Source: an uncultured Muribaculaceae bacterium
GTDB lineage: Bacteria > Bacteroidota > Bacteroidia > Bacteroidales > Muribaculaceae
Length of the DNA stretch: 64,000 nucleotides
NCBI GenBank assembly: GCA_947629175.1
Contig: CANRCT010000001.1
Location: 1 to 64,000 of the forward strand
Direction: 5' to 3'
This document shows, one piece after another, positions 34,757-43,841 of this stretch (the stretch's first letter is position 1; every line of letters starts with the position of its first letter). Position numbers and translations under genes: made by a program. The notes under the pieces were generated by a model. The model made no database searches. It had not been told where the DNA came from and saw only the letters and a program-made list of their open reading frames with translations.

Positions 34757-34917
34757 GAATTTCGTTTTACGCATTTGAATGAATTTTTCCGCAATAAATA
34801 TAGAATAATCAGATCTTGTCTTACAGATTGTCTATCGTTGCAAATTTTGCCAACAAAAATTCCGAATCCGCGGAATGATTTTTTGATGAAATGATTTTAT
34901 GGTTGTAAAAAAACAAT

Positions 34918-34925
34918 TAATTTTG
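34918..34925 (+). promoter_or_regulatory. -7 promoter box in the intergenic region
   Basis: TAATTTTG matches TAnnTTTG; no TTTG stands at the -33 distance. If active it would start a transcript at about 34932 that runs to the hairpin at 35170-35270. Confidence 0.4.
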
Positions 34926-35169
34926 CAGACACATAACGCAACGCAGAAGCCTGATTGGGATTTGTGCGGCGGGATGATTGATAGCGATGCAATTTGCTTC
35001 GCAAAGACATAATTAAAAAAGCGTTTACTGCGCTCTTTCTTGACTCATCGGAATCTGGTAAATTTCAATCTTCGTCAAGAATGTGGCAAACAGTAGATGC
35101 CTTGTGAATATGTTTAGTATGGCGATGACACACGCGAGAGCGAATGTTGTAGCCAATTATTCATATTCT

Positions 35170-35270
35170 GCGTGAGGCTTCTGCGTGTTTGCTCGTTCAA
35201 CGAAGATGGGCAATACCAGAGCCTCGATGAGTGGAATGAGCAAACAGTATGGCTCTCACGCTTTTGTTTT
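35170..35270 (+). terminator. Long imperfect hairpin followed by a T-run
   Basis: The arm at 35170-35198 (starting GCGTGAGG, ending TGTTTGCTCGTTC) pairs with 35234-35261 (GAATGAGCAAACA, ending TCTCACGC), with 7-bp and 13-bp stems separated by an internal loop, and TTTTGTTTT follows. It may be the terminator and structured end of an RNA from about 34932. Confidence 0.45.
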
Positions 35271-35472
35271 ATTATTAATTGCCAAAGAAGTGGGCGCGGC
35301 GGCGCAATAATCAAATGTCAATTACAAAAGTACGTACTAATATCTCGGCTGACTATATACGATTGTTCAAGGGTTTGATGATATGCTTTGTCGTTCAAGA
35401 ATTGTGGACATGGTGTTGGCCGAAGCAATTGCTAAAATAAGAAAGGGAAATTCATCAAAATCATAATATACA

Positions 35473-37740
35473 ATGAAACAGATTGAAATAGTCCTAGCGT
35501 TCCTTTTTTGTCATTTGTTGTGCGGAGCGCAAGCGACTTCATTAACGATTGACAACCAAACTCCAGGTTGGCTCTCGAGTAAGCTCAATTATGGGGATCA
35601 ACAGGCGGTAGAACGGCTTGTAATATCTGGTTATGTTAATTCGGAAGATTTGTCATTTATAGGCTCTTTAATGCAGAGACAAAACCTAAATGGTTTAGTA
35701 GATCTGTCTGATGCTTATATCGTCGGCGATTCAGAAATCAATGATAATGATATTTCTTACGATAATATTTTTGGTCTCGAAAAGAACGTTGAGATTAGAA
35801 AGATTGCATTGCCAAAACTGATTAATACTCCTATTCCGAAATCTAACGTGACACCGTTAAAATTTATCACCGTAGATAGCTTGGTATATGGAAGCGAGAA
35901 CTGTGTAATTTATAATAATGCTTTGTGGGGCTATGAGTATGCCGGCGGAAGCGGAGCGAAATCATCACCGAAACATTTGATTTTAAGAGAGGGAGTTACT
36001 TCAATTGCTGCTTATGCGTGTGATAATCATAAATATAATTCTTATGGCGGAAATGTCAAAATCGAAACAGTTACTTGTCCATCTACATTGAGAAATATCG
36101 AGGAAAGAGCTTTTCGCGAATGTGACCTTCTTCACTCAATCAATCTACCAGAAAATGTAAAAGAAATTCAGGAATGGGCTTTTGAAAAGTCATCATTTAT
36201 TCCGGATACGTTAAAATTGCCTCGCTCTTTAGAGGTTTATTACACGAATTCTTTTCCAATAAAGGATGGGCAATTGATAGAACTGGGTGAGAATGTGACA
36301 ATATTTGATAACCATTCATGGGTTCTAAATAAGAATATAAAAGCAGTATTTGTAATTGAGCGGGAGATACCTCCAACATTTATAAAAGGTGCTAAAGAAG
36401 GGACTATGAGTGGGTCATATAGTGACGGAACAGAACTTTCAGGGTGTATTTTATATGTTCCTGAAGTGGGGTATAAATACTATTCTGATCCTAAATATGA
36501 TTCAGTAGGTGGAGCTTCTGGCCAATGGTCTGGTTGGAGTAATCCATACTCACATGCTTCAATTAAGACAATAAGGCGATCCGTAACAGGAATAAGCTTA
36601 AATCAAGTGGCTATTGAATTAACTGAAGGAGAGTCAGAAAGGTTAGTCGCCAGGATATTACCGGATAATGCGACTAACACATCGATACGATGGAAAAGTT
36701 CTGATGTTAGCGTTGCGATGGTATCGGATGATGGTACTGTTTATGCAATAAAGCCGGGAATCGCTACCATTATGGCAACTACTGTTGATGGTGGTTTTGT
36801 GGCATTATGCAAAGTAATCGTTCATCCTATCGCAGCTTCGGGAATAAAGCTTAATGTCCGAGAGATTACTATGTCAGTAGGACAGACTGATAAATTGACG
36901 GCAACTATAACCCCTGAAAATGCCTCCGATAAGACTATAACATGGAAGTCTGATGATGAGAGTATCGCTACTGTTACCGCTGACGGAACAGTGACAGCGG
37001 TTTCAGTTGGTGTTGCCAATATTACCGCCTCCTGTGGAGAGGTCACTGCGACTTGCAAGATCAACGTCAATCCCATCGTTGCTTCGGGTCTTGTACTCAA
37101 TGTTCAGGAGATTACTATGTTGGTGGGGCAGATTGATAAGTTGACAGCAATTATAATTCCTGATAATGTTACCGATAAGACGATCATATGGGTGTCGGAT
37201 GATGAAAATGTCGCTACGGTTACCGCAGACGGAACTGTGACAGCAGTCTCGGTTGGAATCGCCATTATTACCGCCTATTGCGGCAACGCGGAGGCGATTT
37301 GCAGGGTCACTGTTGATCCGATTGTGGCCTCGGGCCTTACTCTCAATGTTCTGAATCTCACTATGTCGGTAGGACAGACTGATAAATTGAGGGCAACTGT
37401 AACTCCCAGCAATACAACAGATAAGACTGTTAAGTGGAATTCGGATGATGAGGATGTCGTAATTGTCGCAAATGACGGAGCTGTGACGGCCGTTTCAGTC
37501 GGGGTCGCCAATATTACCGCCGCCTGTGGTGATCTTAAAGCTGTTTGCAAAGTGACGGTTGAAGAAAGTTCAGCCATTAACGATGTGCTTGTAGATCCAG
37601 ATGAAAGGGCTGATGTGTTTTCTATCATGGGAATTCGTATGCTGACAGGAGTGCGTCGCTCTGAAATGTCTGTGCTGCCGACGGGAATTTATATCATACG
37701 TTCGGCCTCGGGTAAAGTACAAAAAGTGATGATTAATTGA
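35473..37740 (+). CDS. Secreted BspA-like/Ig-like repeat protein with type IX-like C-terminal signal (755 aa)
   Basis: A signal peptide (IVLAFLFCHLLCGAQA) is followed by a region of leucine-rich, BspA-type repeats (about residues 110-300, with TCPSTLRNIEERAFRECDLL and LPENVKEIQEWAFEKS). Then come four bacterial Ig-like (BIG2) domains starting near residues 373, 457, 539 and 621. The final 45 residues (VFSIMGIRML, LPTGIYIIRSASGK) resemble a Por/type IX C-terminal sorting domain. It is therefore a surface or secreted protein, perhaps an adhesin. The last three Ig domains are near-copies at DNA level. The gene is AT-rich and stands alone with its own terminator, which suggests acquisition. The ligand is unknown. 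Confidence 0.85.
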   Translation: MKQIEIVLAFLFCHLLCGAQATSLTIDNQTPGWLSSKLNYGDQQAVERLVISGYVNSEDLSFIGSLMQRQNLNGLVDLSDAYIVGDSEINDNDISYDNIFGLEKNVEIRKIALPKLINTPIPKSNVTPLKFITVDSLVYGSENCVIYNNALWGYEYAGGSGAKSSPKHLILREGVTSIAAYACDNHKYNSYGGNVKIETVTCPSTLRNIEERAFRECDLLHSINLPENVKEIQEWAFEKSSFIPDTLKLPRSLEVYYTNSFPIKDGQLIELGENVTIFDNHSWVLNKNIKAVFVIEREIPPTFIKGAKEGTMSGSYSDGTELSGCILYVPEVGYKYYSDPKYDSVGGASGQWSGWSNPYSHASIKTIRRSVTGISLNQVAIELTEGESERLVARILPDNATNTSIRWKSSDVSVAMVSDDGTVYAIKPGIATIMATTVDGGFVALCKVIVHPIAASGIKLNVREITMSVGQTDKLTATITPENASDKTITWKSDDESIATVTADGTVTAVSVGVANITASCGEVTATCKINVNPIVASGLVLNVQEITMLVGQIDKLTAIIIPDNVTDKTIIWVSDDENVATVTADGTVTAVSVGIAIITAYCGNAEAICRVTVDPIVASGLTLNVLNLTMSVGQTDKLRATVTPSNTTDKTVKWNSDDEDVVIVANDGAVTAVSVGVANITAACGDLKAVCKVTVEESSAINDVLVDPDERADVFSIMGIRMLTGVRRSEMSVLPTGIYIIRSASGKVQKVMIN
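36841..37578 (+). repeat. Three tandem 246-bp repeats (Ig-like domains 2-4)
   Basis: The units start at 36841, 37087 and 37333, exactly 246 bp (82 codons) apart, and share long stretches such as TVTADGTVTAVSVG (units 1 and 2) and NVxxxTMSVGQTDKL (units 1 and 3). Such similarity allows loss or gain of domains by slippage or recombination. Confidence 0.85.
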
Positions 37741-37781
37741 CGGAAATATTCCCGTTTCAATGCCTATGCTTCATTAAAATA

Positions 37782-37816
37782 GCCGCTGGAATTAAATATT
37801 AATTTCGGCGGCTTAT
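37782..37816 (+). terminator. Terminator after the Ig-repeat protein
   Basis: GCCGCTGGAATTA (37782-37794) pairs with TAATTTCGGCGGC (37800-37812) with two G-U or mismatched positions, followed by TTATTT. Confidence 0.65.
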
Positions 37817-37849
37817 TTCGTCAATGATGGTTGATGTGTTCTTATGTTC

Positions 37850-37864
37850 TTATGTGACTTATGT
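37850..37864 (+). repeat. 15-bp inverted repeat, left copy
   Basis: TTATGTGACTTATGT; its exact reverse complement is at 38684-38698. The pair encloses the four-helix-bundle gene and its minisatellite. Confidence 0.65.
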
Positions 37865-38005
37865 GATTGATGTATGGTTGTCACGGGATGGGTGCGGCGA
37901 TTTTTGAGACACTCAAGAGGTCGATGTTTGTGATGAGTGGGTAAGTATGTTGAAGAACATATATCCTTCAGGTGTATGGGATTGGATGGGTGTGATGAAT
38001 TCGGT

Positions 38006-38013
38006 AATTTTGC
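38006..38013 (+). promoter_or_regulatory. -7 promoter box of the four-helix-bundle gene
   Basis: TAATTTTG matches TAnnTTTG. It lies only about 13 nt before the annotated ATG, so the transcript would have almost no leader, or translation begins at the ATG four codons later (38038). Confidence 0.5.
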
Positions 38014-38025
38014 AGTCGGAGCAGA

Positions 38026-38583
38026 ATGTATGAGAAAATGAATGGATTTCTTAAAATTACGGGCGATTACACCAACTGGAGTGTGTATAAGAAGGCAGTG
38101 ATACTGTGTGATGTCACTGAGATGTTTATACGCCGGGCGATGCCGCCGGGCACAAGAACTGTCGACCAGATGCGGCAGGCGGCCCGTTCTTGCAAACAGA
38201 ATATTGTAGAAGGTGCAAGCGACGGGACTGTCTCGTCAGAGATGTGTATTAAGTTGATCGGTGTAGCCCGTGGTTCCATACGAGAACTTGGCGAGGATTA
38301 TGCTGATTTCCTGCGGCAGAATAAATTTGAGATATGGGGTAAGGATGACGCGCGGACTCTTGGTGTACGTAGATATAGCCGAGAGCATTATGATCCGCGG
38401 GAGTATGTGGAAAAATGCGAGGTGCGTTCAAATGAGACTGTGGCGAACATAATGCTGACGCTGATTCATCAGATGGATGCGATGCTTGCTAAAGTGCTTA
38501 AGGCGCTGGAAGCGGATTTTATAGCCGAAGGGGGTGTGAGAGAGGCCATGAGCCGTGCGCGTCGGAAAGAGCGGGGATATTGA
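38026..38583 (+). CDS. Four helix bundle suffix domain protein (185 aa)
   Basis: Alpha-helical protein of the 23S-rRNA-intervening-sequence/Avd-like four-helix-bundle class. The pattern TVDQMRQAARSCKQNIVEGA, followed by SIRELGEDYADFL, is typical, and a further C-terminal part of about 80 residues corresponds to the suffix type of this family. The Avd member of this fold is a partner of diversity-generating reverse transcriptases, but no reverse transcriptase or template repeat is in the window. Other members have no assigned role. The gene has its own promoter box, stands in an accessory stretch, is bounded by a 15-bp inverted repeat and runs directly into a 9-bp tandem repeat that begins in its stop codon. 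The start could be 38026 or 38038. Confidence 0.8.
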   Translation: MYEKMNGFLKITGDYTNWSVYKKAVILCDVTEMFIRRAMPPGTRTVDQMRQAARSCKQNIVEGASDGTVSSEMCIKLIGVARGSIRELGEDYADFLRQNKFEIWGKDDARTLGVRRYSREHYDPREYVEKCEVRSNETVANIMLTLIHQMDAMLAKVLKALEADFIAEGGVREAMSRARRKERGY

Positions 38584-38671
38584 TGTGACTGATGTGACTG
38601 ATGTGACTGATGTGACTGATGTGGCGGATGCAACTGATGTGATGGATGTGACGGATGTGGCAGAGGCATCC
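38582..38671 (+). repeat. 9-bp minisatellite, about ten units
   Basis: Units of GATGTGACT begin inside the stop codon of the four-helix-bundle gene. The first four are perfect, the next six are degenerate but keep GATG or GAGG at the same phase. Similar words (TGATGTG, TGTGATTGATGT) appear upstream of the gene at 37830-37875. Confidence 0.9.
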
Positions 38672-38683
38672 GTTACATACGAA

Positions 38684-38698
38684 ACATAAGTCACATAA
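38684..38698 (-). repeat. 15-bp inverted repeat, right copy
   Basis: ACATAAGTCACATAA is the exact reverse complement of 37850-37864. Confidence 0.65.
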
Positions 38699-38805
38699 AT
38701 AACATCATTCGCGGAAAAAGCGGCTTTTAGTGAGACAAAACATTAAATATTGTTAAACTGACAAAGGTTTTTATGTTGTACAGCATAATAATCGATAAAA
38801 GTGTG

Positions 38806-38813
38806 TAACTTTG
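38806..38813 (+). promoter_or_regulatory. -7 promoter box of a candidate short RNA
   Basis: TAACTTTG matches TAnnTTTG; the -33 position is weak. It would start transcription at about 38820. Confidence 0.5.
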
Positions 38814-38819
38814 CATCAG

Positions 38820-38882
38820 TTTTTCATGGTATTAGATTTAAGGTAAGAAGATTATTCGTCGTGATGACGAGTAATTTTTTTT
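38820..38882 (+). ncRNA. Candidate short RNA or leader with its own terminator
   Basis: About 63 nt lie between a promoter box and a clear terminator: ATTATTCGTC (38851-38860), loop GTGAT, GACGAGTAAT (38866-38875), then eight T. No open frame is present. The segment GGTATTAGATTTAAGGTA before the terminator looks like a leader motif I remember from Bacteroidales genomes, which I cannot verify. It could be a small RNA or an attenuated leader of alaS 280 nt downstream. Confidence 0.5.
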
Positions 38883-38892
38883 ACACCTTTGC

Positions 38893-38910
38893 TGAAAGTC
38901 ATGACTTTCA
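38893..38910. promoter_or_regulatory. 18-bp perfect palindrome
   Basis: TGAAAGTCATGACTTTCA is a perfect dyad, followed at once by a small stem AGCCGTTTTCGGCT (38911-38924). It could be a protein-binding site or part of a structured leader. The rest of 38925-39050 shows nothing further. Confidence 0.4.
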
Positions 38911-39056
38911 AGCCGTTTTCGGCTGAATTAAATTAGTCCGCCTTACTGACGGTATGGTTTGGCGCCAATGATTCAAATTATATTTTGTGGGTCTTTTGTA
39001 GCTGTGGGCGTGGCGATAAAGCTGCGGCGGTGCATTGCCATGCCAAAAAAAATCGC

Positions 39057-39064
39057 TAATTTTG
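39057..39064 (+). promoter_or_regulatory. -7 promoter box of alaS
   Basis: TAATTTTG matches TAnnTTTG; ATTG at 39034-39037 stands 19 nt before it as a partial -33 box. The leader would be about 90 nt. Confidence 0.6.
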
Positions 39065-39161
39065 CACGATGATGCGGCCCGACGGGCGTCGTGCCCGAGG
39101 CGGTCGCTGTCAACATTTATCCAAGCAAACAGAAAGCAAGACGAAAGCATAATCAAAGCAA

Positions 39162-41795
39162 ATGGAAAAGAAGCTTACCGCCAAAGAGATAAGAGAGTCG
39201 TTCAAGGAGTTTTTCCGGCAGAAAGGACACAAGATAGTGCCCTCCGCGCCTATGGTCATCAAGGATGATCCGACGCTGATGTTCACCAATGCCGGCATGA
39301 ACCAGTTCAAAGATATCATTCTCGGCAATGCGGCGCCCAAGAGCCGTCGAGTGGCCGACTCGCAGAAGTGTCTGCGTGTCAGTGGAAAACACAACGACCT
39401 CGAAGAGGTGGGAATGGATACATATCACCACACGATGTTCGAGATGCTCGGCAACTGGTCGTTCGGCGACTATTTCAAACAGGAGGCGATCGACTGGGCG
39501 TGGGAATATCTCGTCGGCGTGCTTGGTCTTGATCCCGACAGGCTCTATGCCACAGTGTTCGAGGGTTCGCCCGAAGAGGGGCTGGCCCGCGATGACGAGG
39601 CAGCAGGCTATTGGGAGAAGCATCTCCCCGCCGATCATATCATCAACGGCAACAAGCATGATAATTTCTGGGAAATGGGCGACACGGGTCCCTGCGGCCC
39701 CTGCTCGGAGATCCATATCGACCTGCGCAGCGACGAAGAGCGCGCCGCTAAGCCGGGCCGCGAGCTTGTCAACCACGACCATCCACAGGTGATTGAGATA
39801 TGGAACCTCGTGTTCATGCAGTACAACCGCAAGGCCGACGGCAGTCTGGAGCCTCTCCCCGCCAAGGTGATCGACACCGGCATGGGCTTCGAGCGCCTCT
39901 GCATGGCCCTGCAGGGCAAGACGTCGAACTATGACACCGACGTGTTCACGCCGCTGATCGAGACTATCGGACGCTTTTCAGGCATGGAATACGGCAAGGA
40001 TGCCAAGGTCGACATAGCCATGCGCGTCATCGCCGACCATGTGCGCACCATCGCGTTCTCGATCGCCGACTCGCAGCTCCCCGGCAATGCCAAGGCCGGC
40101 TATGTGATACGCCGCATTCTGCGCCGCGCCGTGCGCTACGCCTACACGTTCCTCGGCCAGAAGCAGGCCTTCATGTACAAGCTCATCGACACGCTCATCG
40201 AGTCGATGGGAGAGGCCTATCCCGAGATAAAGAGCCAGCGCGAGCTCATAATGAAAGTGATCAAGGAGGAGGAGGATGCTTTCCTCCGCACCCTTGACAA
40301 CGGTATCCGTCTGCTCGACGGAGCCATGGCGGCAGCGCGTGCCGCCGGCCGCACTGAGATTTCCGGCAAAGAGGCTTTCACGCTTTATGACACCTACGGC
40401 TTCCCCCTTGATCTTACTGAACTTATCCTGAAAGAGAACGGCATGACTCTCGACCACAAGGAGTTTGACTCGGAGATGCAGGCCCAGAAGGAGCGCGCCC
40501 GCAATGCGGCCGCCACCGAAGCCACCGACTGGGTGACTGTAAGCGAGGGAGAGCCGGAATTTGTGGGTTACGACATGACTGAGGCGCCCACCCGGATACT
40601 GCGCTACCGCAAGGTGAAGCAGAAGAAGGGCGAGTATTACCAGATAGTGCTCGCACAGACACCTTTCTATGCCGAGATGGGCGGTCAGGTGGGCGACCGC
40701 GGCACGCTGACCGATTCAGAAGGCCGGGTCACTGAAATATATGATACCAAGCGCGAGAACGGCATGGCAGTGCATCTTGCCAAGACGCTCCCTGCCGATC
40801 CGTCGGCTCCGATGACCGCTTCGATCGACACCGAGGCGCGTCAGGCCACTTCATGCAACCATACAGCCACTCACCTTCTCCACTACGCTCTCCGCGAAGT
40901 GCTCGGAAAGCATGTGGAGCAGCGCGGTTCTTACGTGAGCCCCGACGTGCTCCGCTTCGACTTCAGCCATTTCCAGAAAGTCACTCCGGAAGAGCTGAAA
41001 AAGGTGGAACGGCTCGCAAACCGGATGGTGCGTCAGGCTATCGGCCGCGACGAGCACCGCAATGTGCCCATCGCCGAGGCCCAGACAATGGGCGCCATGG
41101 CGCTCTTCGGCGAGAAATATGGTGATGAGGTGAGAGTGATCCGGTACGGTGATTCTGTGGAACTTTGCGGAGGTACCCACGTGGCCAATACCGGCAATAT
41201 CGGCATGATACGCATTGTCAGTGAGAGTTCCATCGCGGCCGGCGTGCGCCGTATAGAGGCCATCACGGGCCGTGCCGTAGAGGACGCCGCCGATGCCATG
41301 ACCTCTACACTTACCCAGCTTGCAGGCATGCTCGGAAATGCTCCCGATGTGGTAGCCGCCCTGCGCCGTTCGATAGCCGAGAACGCCGACCTTAAGAAAC
41401 AGGTCGAGGACTACTTCAACGAGCGCGCTCAGTCTCTGACCAAGACCGTGCTCGAAAAAGCCGATACCGTCGGAAGCGGCATACTGCTTGCTACTCTCCG
41501 CGGTCCGATCATGCCCGACATGGTCAAGAATGTGGCATTCGGTGTACGAGCCGCTTCGCCCAAGGTGACAGCTTTCGTGGCAGCGACAGTTGACGGCTCC
41601 GGCAAGCCGCTGCTCACAGTGATGCTGACCGATGACCTCGCCGCACGTGGACTGAACGCCTCGCAGATCGTACGCGAGGCAGCCAAAGCCATCAAGGGAG
41701 GTGGCGGCGGCCAGCCCGGTTTCGCACAGGCCGGAGGCAAGGATGCCGAGGGGCTGAGCGTCGCTTTCGAAAGCATGACAGCAGCTTTCAAATGA
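39162..41795 (+). CDS. alaS: Alanine--tRNA ligase (877 aa)
   Basis: A complete class II alanyl-tRNA synthetase. The N-terminal catalytic core has [15 protein letters not shown] and [12 protein letters not shown] (motif 1-2 region). The editing domain carries HTATH (H567, H571) and CGGTH (C669, H673), the four zinc ligands that clear Ser-tRNA(Ala), and a C-terminal DHHA1-type domain ends with [13 protein letters not shown]. Length is normal. Essential housekeeping gene, first of a plus-strand group with parE, coaD and an S41 protease. The ATG at 39162 fits the usual start. Confidence 0.97.
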   Translation: MEKKLTAKEIRESFKEFFRQKGHKIVPSAPMVIKDDPTLMFTNAGMNQFKDIILGNAAPKSRRVADSQKCLRVSGKHNDLEEVGMDTYHHTMFEMLGNWSFGDYFKQEAIDWAWEYLVGVLGLDPDRLYATVFEGSPEEGLARDDEAAGYWEKHLPADHIINGNKHDNFWEMGDTGPCGPCSEIHIDLRSDEERAAKPGRELVNHDHPQVIEIWNLVFMQYNRKADGSLEPLPAKVIDTGMGFERLCMALQGKTSNYDTDVFTPLIETIGRFSGMEYGKDAKVDIAMRVIADHVRTIAFSIADSQLPGNAKAGYVIRRILRRAVRYAYTFLGQKQAFMYKLIDTLIESMGEAYPEIKSQRELIMKVIKEEEDAFLRTLDNGIRLLDGAMAAARAAGRTEISGKEAFTLYDTYGFPLDLTELILKENGMTLDHKEFDSEMQAQKERARNAAATEATDWVTVSEGEPEFVGYDMTEAPTRILRYRKVKQKKGEYYQIVLAQTPFYAEMGGQVGDRGTLTDSEGRVTEIYDTKRENGMAVHLAKTLPADPSAPMTASIDTEARQATSCNHTATHLLHYALREVLGKHVEQRGSYVSPDVLRFDFSHFQKVTPEELKKVERLANRMVRQAIGRDEHRNVPIAEAQTMGAMALFGEKYGDEVRVIRYGDSVELCGGTHVANTGNIGMIRIVSESSIAAGVRRIEAITGRAVEDAADAMTSTLTQLAGMLGNAPDVVAALRRSIAENADLKKQVEDYFNERAQSLTKTVLEKADTVGSGILLATLRGPIMPDMVKNVAFGVRAASPKVTAFVAATVDGSGKPLLTVMLTDDLAARGLNASQIVREAAKAIKGGGGGQPGFAQAGGKDAEGLSVAFESMTAAFK

Positions 41796-41843
41796 TCCGC
41801 TTCCGATAATTCCGATAACTCTGATAACCCCACCTGCAGAATA

Positions 41844-43841
41844 ATGACCGACGACCACAACAACGCCAAGGAGGAGGCACGCGCCGAAGCGATAGAGAGA
41901 GTCGTAGACGACACTCTCGACTTCAGCGAGGCGCAGGCCGAAGCCGGCGCGCCCGACGACTATGATGAAAATTCGATTGTGACTCTTTCGCCGAAAGAAC
42001 ACGTCAGGCTCCGTCCGGGTATGTATATCGGTTCGCTCGGCGACGGCTCATCGGCCGAGGACGGCATTTACGTGCTGCTTAAAGAGGTGATAGACAACTC
42101 TGTTGACGAGTTTAATCAGGGGTTCGGAAAGGTTATTGACGTGACGGTCACCGACACGTCGGTAACAGTGCGCGACTCTGGTCGCGGCATCCCTCTCGGC
42201 AGTGTGGTCGACGCATCGTCGAAACTCAATACCGGCGCCAATTTCGGCACCCGCGGCAATCTGAAGACCGCCGGCATGAACGGCATCGGCATCAAGGCTG
42301 TCAACTTCCTCTCGTCGGAATTTACGGTGCAGAGCGTGCGCGATGGCAAGATGAAGCGTGTCACGTACCGTCAGGGCGACAAATCTGAAGAGACAGACAT
42401 CATGGATACCGATGAGCCGAACGGTACGACCGTCAGCTTCACTCCCGACGAAACTCTATTCAAAGGATATCGCTATCGCGAGGAGTTCATCGTGCCTATG
42501 ATCAAGAACTACTCGTATCTCAATGTCGGTCTGACGCTCAATCTCAACGGGGTCAGATATCTCTCGCGCAATGGTCTGATTGACTTGCTGAAGGAATATA
42601 TGACCAATGAGCCTCTCTATCCGATAATCCATCTTAAGACAGCTGATCTTGAGGTCGCGTTTACCCATGCGAGCCAGTATGGAGAGGAGTACTATTCTTT
42701 TGCCAACGGTCAGAACACCATCCACGGAGGCACGCATCTGACGGCCCTCAAGGATGCTCTTTCCCGCACGATCAAGGAGTATTCGGGCAAGTCGAATCTC
42801 GAAGGATCCGATATAAGGGGAGGCATAGCGGCTGCGATCTCGCTGCGGCTTGAAGAGCCGATGTTCGACTCGCAGGCCAAGACAAAGCTGTCGTCGCGCG
42901 ACATGGCTCCCGAGGGGCCGACTATAGCCAAATATATCGGCGACTTCATCAAGACCGACCTCGACAATTTTCTTCACCGCAACAAGGAGATCGCCGACGC
43001 CATCATACGGAAGGCCATGGACAACGAGCGCGAGCGCAAGAGCATGGCCACCGTCACCAAGAAGGCCCGCGAGCAGAACCGCAAGATAAGCCTCTATAAC
43101 AAGAAACTCTTCGACTGCCGCAGCCATCTCAACGATACACGCGGCGACGAAGAGAAGAAACTCGCCTCGTCGATCTTCATCACCGAGGGCGACTCTGCGG
43201 CCGGATCGATCACAAAGATACGCAATGTGGAGACCCAGGCGGTGTTCTCACTTCGAGGGAAGCCGAAAAACACCTACGGCAAGACCAAAAAGATGGTCTA
43301 TGAAAATCAGGAATTCAATGCCTTGCAGGCGGCGCTCAATATCGAGGAGAGTATCGACGGACTTCGCTACAACAAGGTGATTATCGCTACGGATGCCGAT
43401 GTCGACGGAATGCACATACGCCTGCTTCTGCTGACATATTTCCTTCAGTTCTTCCCCGATCTGGTGAAACGCGGACATGTCTACATACTTCAGACTCCGC
43501 TCTTCCGCGTCCGCAACAAGAAGACGGCCAAACGCGGCTCGCGCAACGCCGATAAAATGCAGGAGGAGACATATTACTGTTACTCCGATGAAGAACGCAT
43601 CACGGCGGTAAACAAATTTGGAACCAACGCGGAAATAACGCGGTTCAAAGGCCTTGGAGAGATCTCTCCACAGGAGTTCGAGGGATTTATCGGGCCAGAC
43701 ATCAGACTCGACCGTGTATCTCTTCACAAAGAGGACGGTCTCGGAGAGATGCTGCGGTTCTACATGGGCAAGAACACATTTGAACGTCAGAACTTCATTA
43801 TCGAAAATCTTGTGGTCGAAGATGACAGCCAGATATCCTAA
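41844..43841 (+). CDS. parE: DNA topoisomerase IV subunit B (665 aa)
   Basis: GHKL ATPase motifs are in order: HVRLRPGMYIGS, KEVIDNSVDEF, DSGRGIP and GMNGIGIKAVN. The Toprim domain follows with EGDSAAG and DADVDGMHIR. The length of about 665 aa and the sequence around GSLGDGSS fit the ParE type rather than GyrB. It decatenates chromosomes with ParC, which is not in the window. It starts 48 nt after alaS and overlaps coaD by 20 nt. The first 45 residues are acidic and unconserved. Confidence 0.9.
   Translation: MTDDHNNAKEEARAEAIERVVDDTLDFSEAQAEAGAPDDYDENSIVTLSPKEHVRLRPGMYIGSLGDGSSAEDGIYVLLKEVIDNSVDEFNQGFGKVIDVTVTDTSVTVRDSGRGIPLGSVVDASSKLNTGANFGTRGNLKTAGMNGIGIKAVNFLSSEFTVQSVRDGKMKRVTYRQGDKSEETDIMDTDEPNGTTVSFTPDETLFKGYRYREEFIVPMIKNYSYLNVGLTLNLNGVRYLSRNGLIDLLKEYMTNEPLYPIIHLKTADLEVAFTHASQYGEEYYSFANGQNTIHGGTHLTALKDALSRTIKEYSGKSNLEGSDIRGGIAAAISLRLEEPMFDSQAKTKLSSRDMAPEGPTIAKYIGDFIKTDLDNFLHRNKEIADAIIRKAMDNERERKSMATVTKKAREQNRKISLYNKKLFDCRSHLNDTRGDEEKKLASSIFITEGDSAAGSITKIRNVETQAVFSLRGKPKNTYGKTKKMVYENQEFNALQAALNIEESIDGLRYNKVIIATDADVDGMHIRLLLLTYFLQFFPDLVKRGHVYILQTPLFRVRNKKTAKRGSRNADKMQEETYYCYSDEERITAVNKFGTNAEITRFKGLGEISPQEFEGFIGPDIRLDRVSLHKEDGLGEMLRFYMGKNTFERQNFIIENLVVEDDSQIS

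Larger units (their letters stand above)
34626..35472. other. AT-rich 847-bp region without a convincing gene
   Basis: Six-frame reading shows only short frames that do not look like proteins. The region holds a TTTC microsatellite (34733-34756), a promoter box (34918-34925), a small hairpin TTTGCTTCGCAAA (34991-35003) and a large hairpin with a T-run (35170-35270). A non-coding RNA or degraded insertion is possible. Confidence 0.5.

Noticed and set aside
34577..34774. 65-codon minus-strand frame across the TTTC repeat
   Set aside because: It starts inside the TonB receptor's 3' end region and is basic low-complexity sequence made by the repeat.
35172..35378. 68-codon plus-strand frame in the intergenic region
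   Set aside because: It lies across the large hairpin, has no recognisable start context and no protein-like composition; the RNA explanation is preferred.
38026..38583. Diversity-generating retroelement suggested by the Avd-like four-helix bundle
   Set aside because: No reverse transcriptase and no template/variable repeat pair is visible in the window; the Ig-repeat protein next to it has no C-type lectin domain.
38582..38671. CRISPR array
   Set aside because: The repeat is a contiguous 9-bp tandem repeat without spacers, and no cas genes are present. No other array-like pattern was found.
42116..43572. gyrB instead of parE
   Set aside because: Length of 665 aa, direct proximity to coaD and the sequence after DADVDGMHIR fit the topoisomerase IV type better; a gene tree would settle it.
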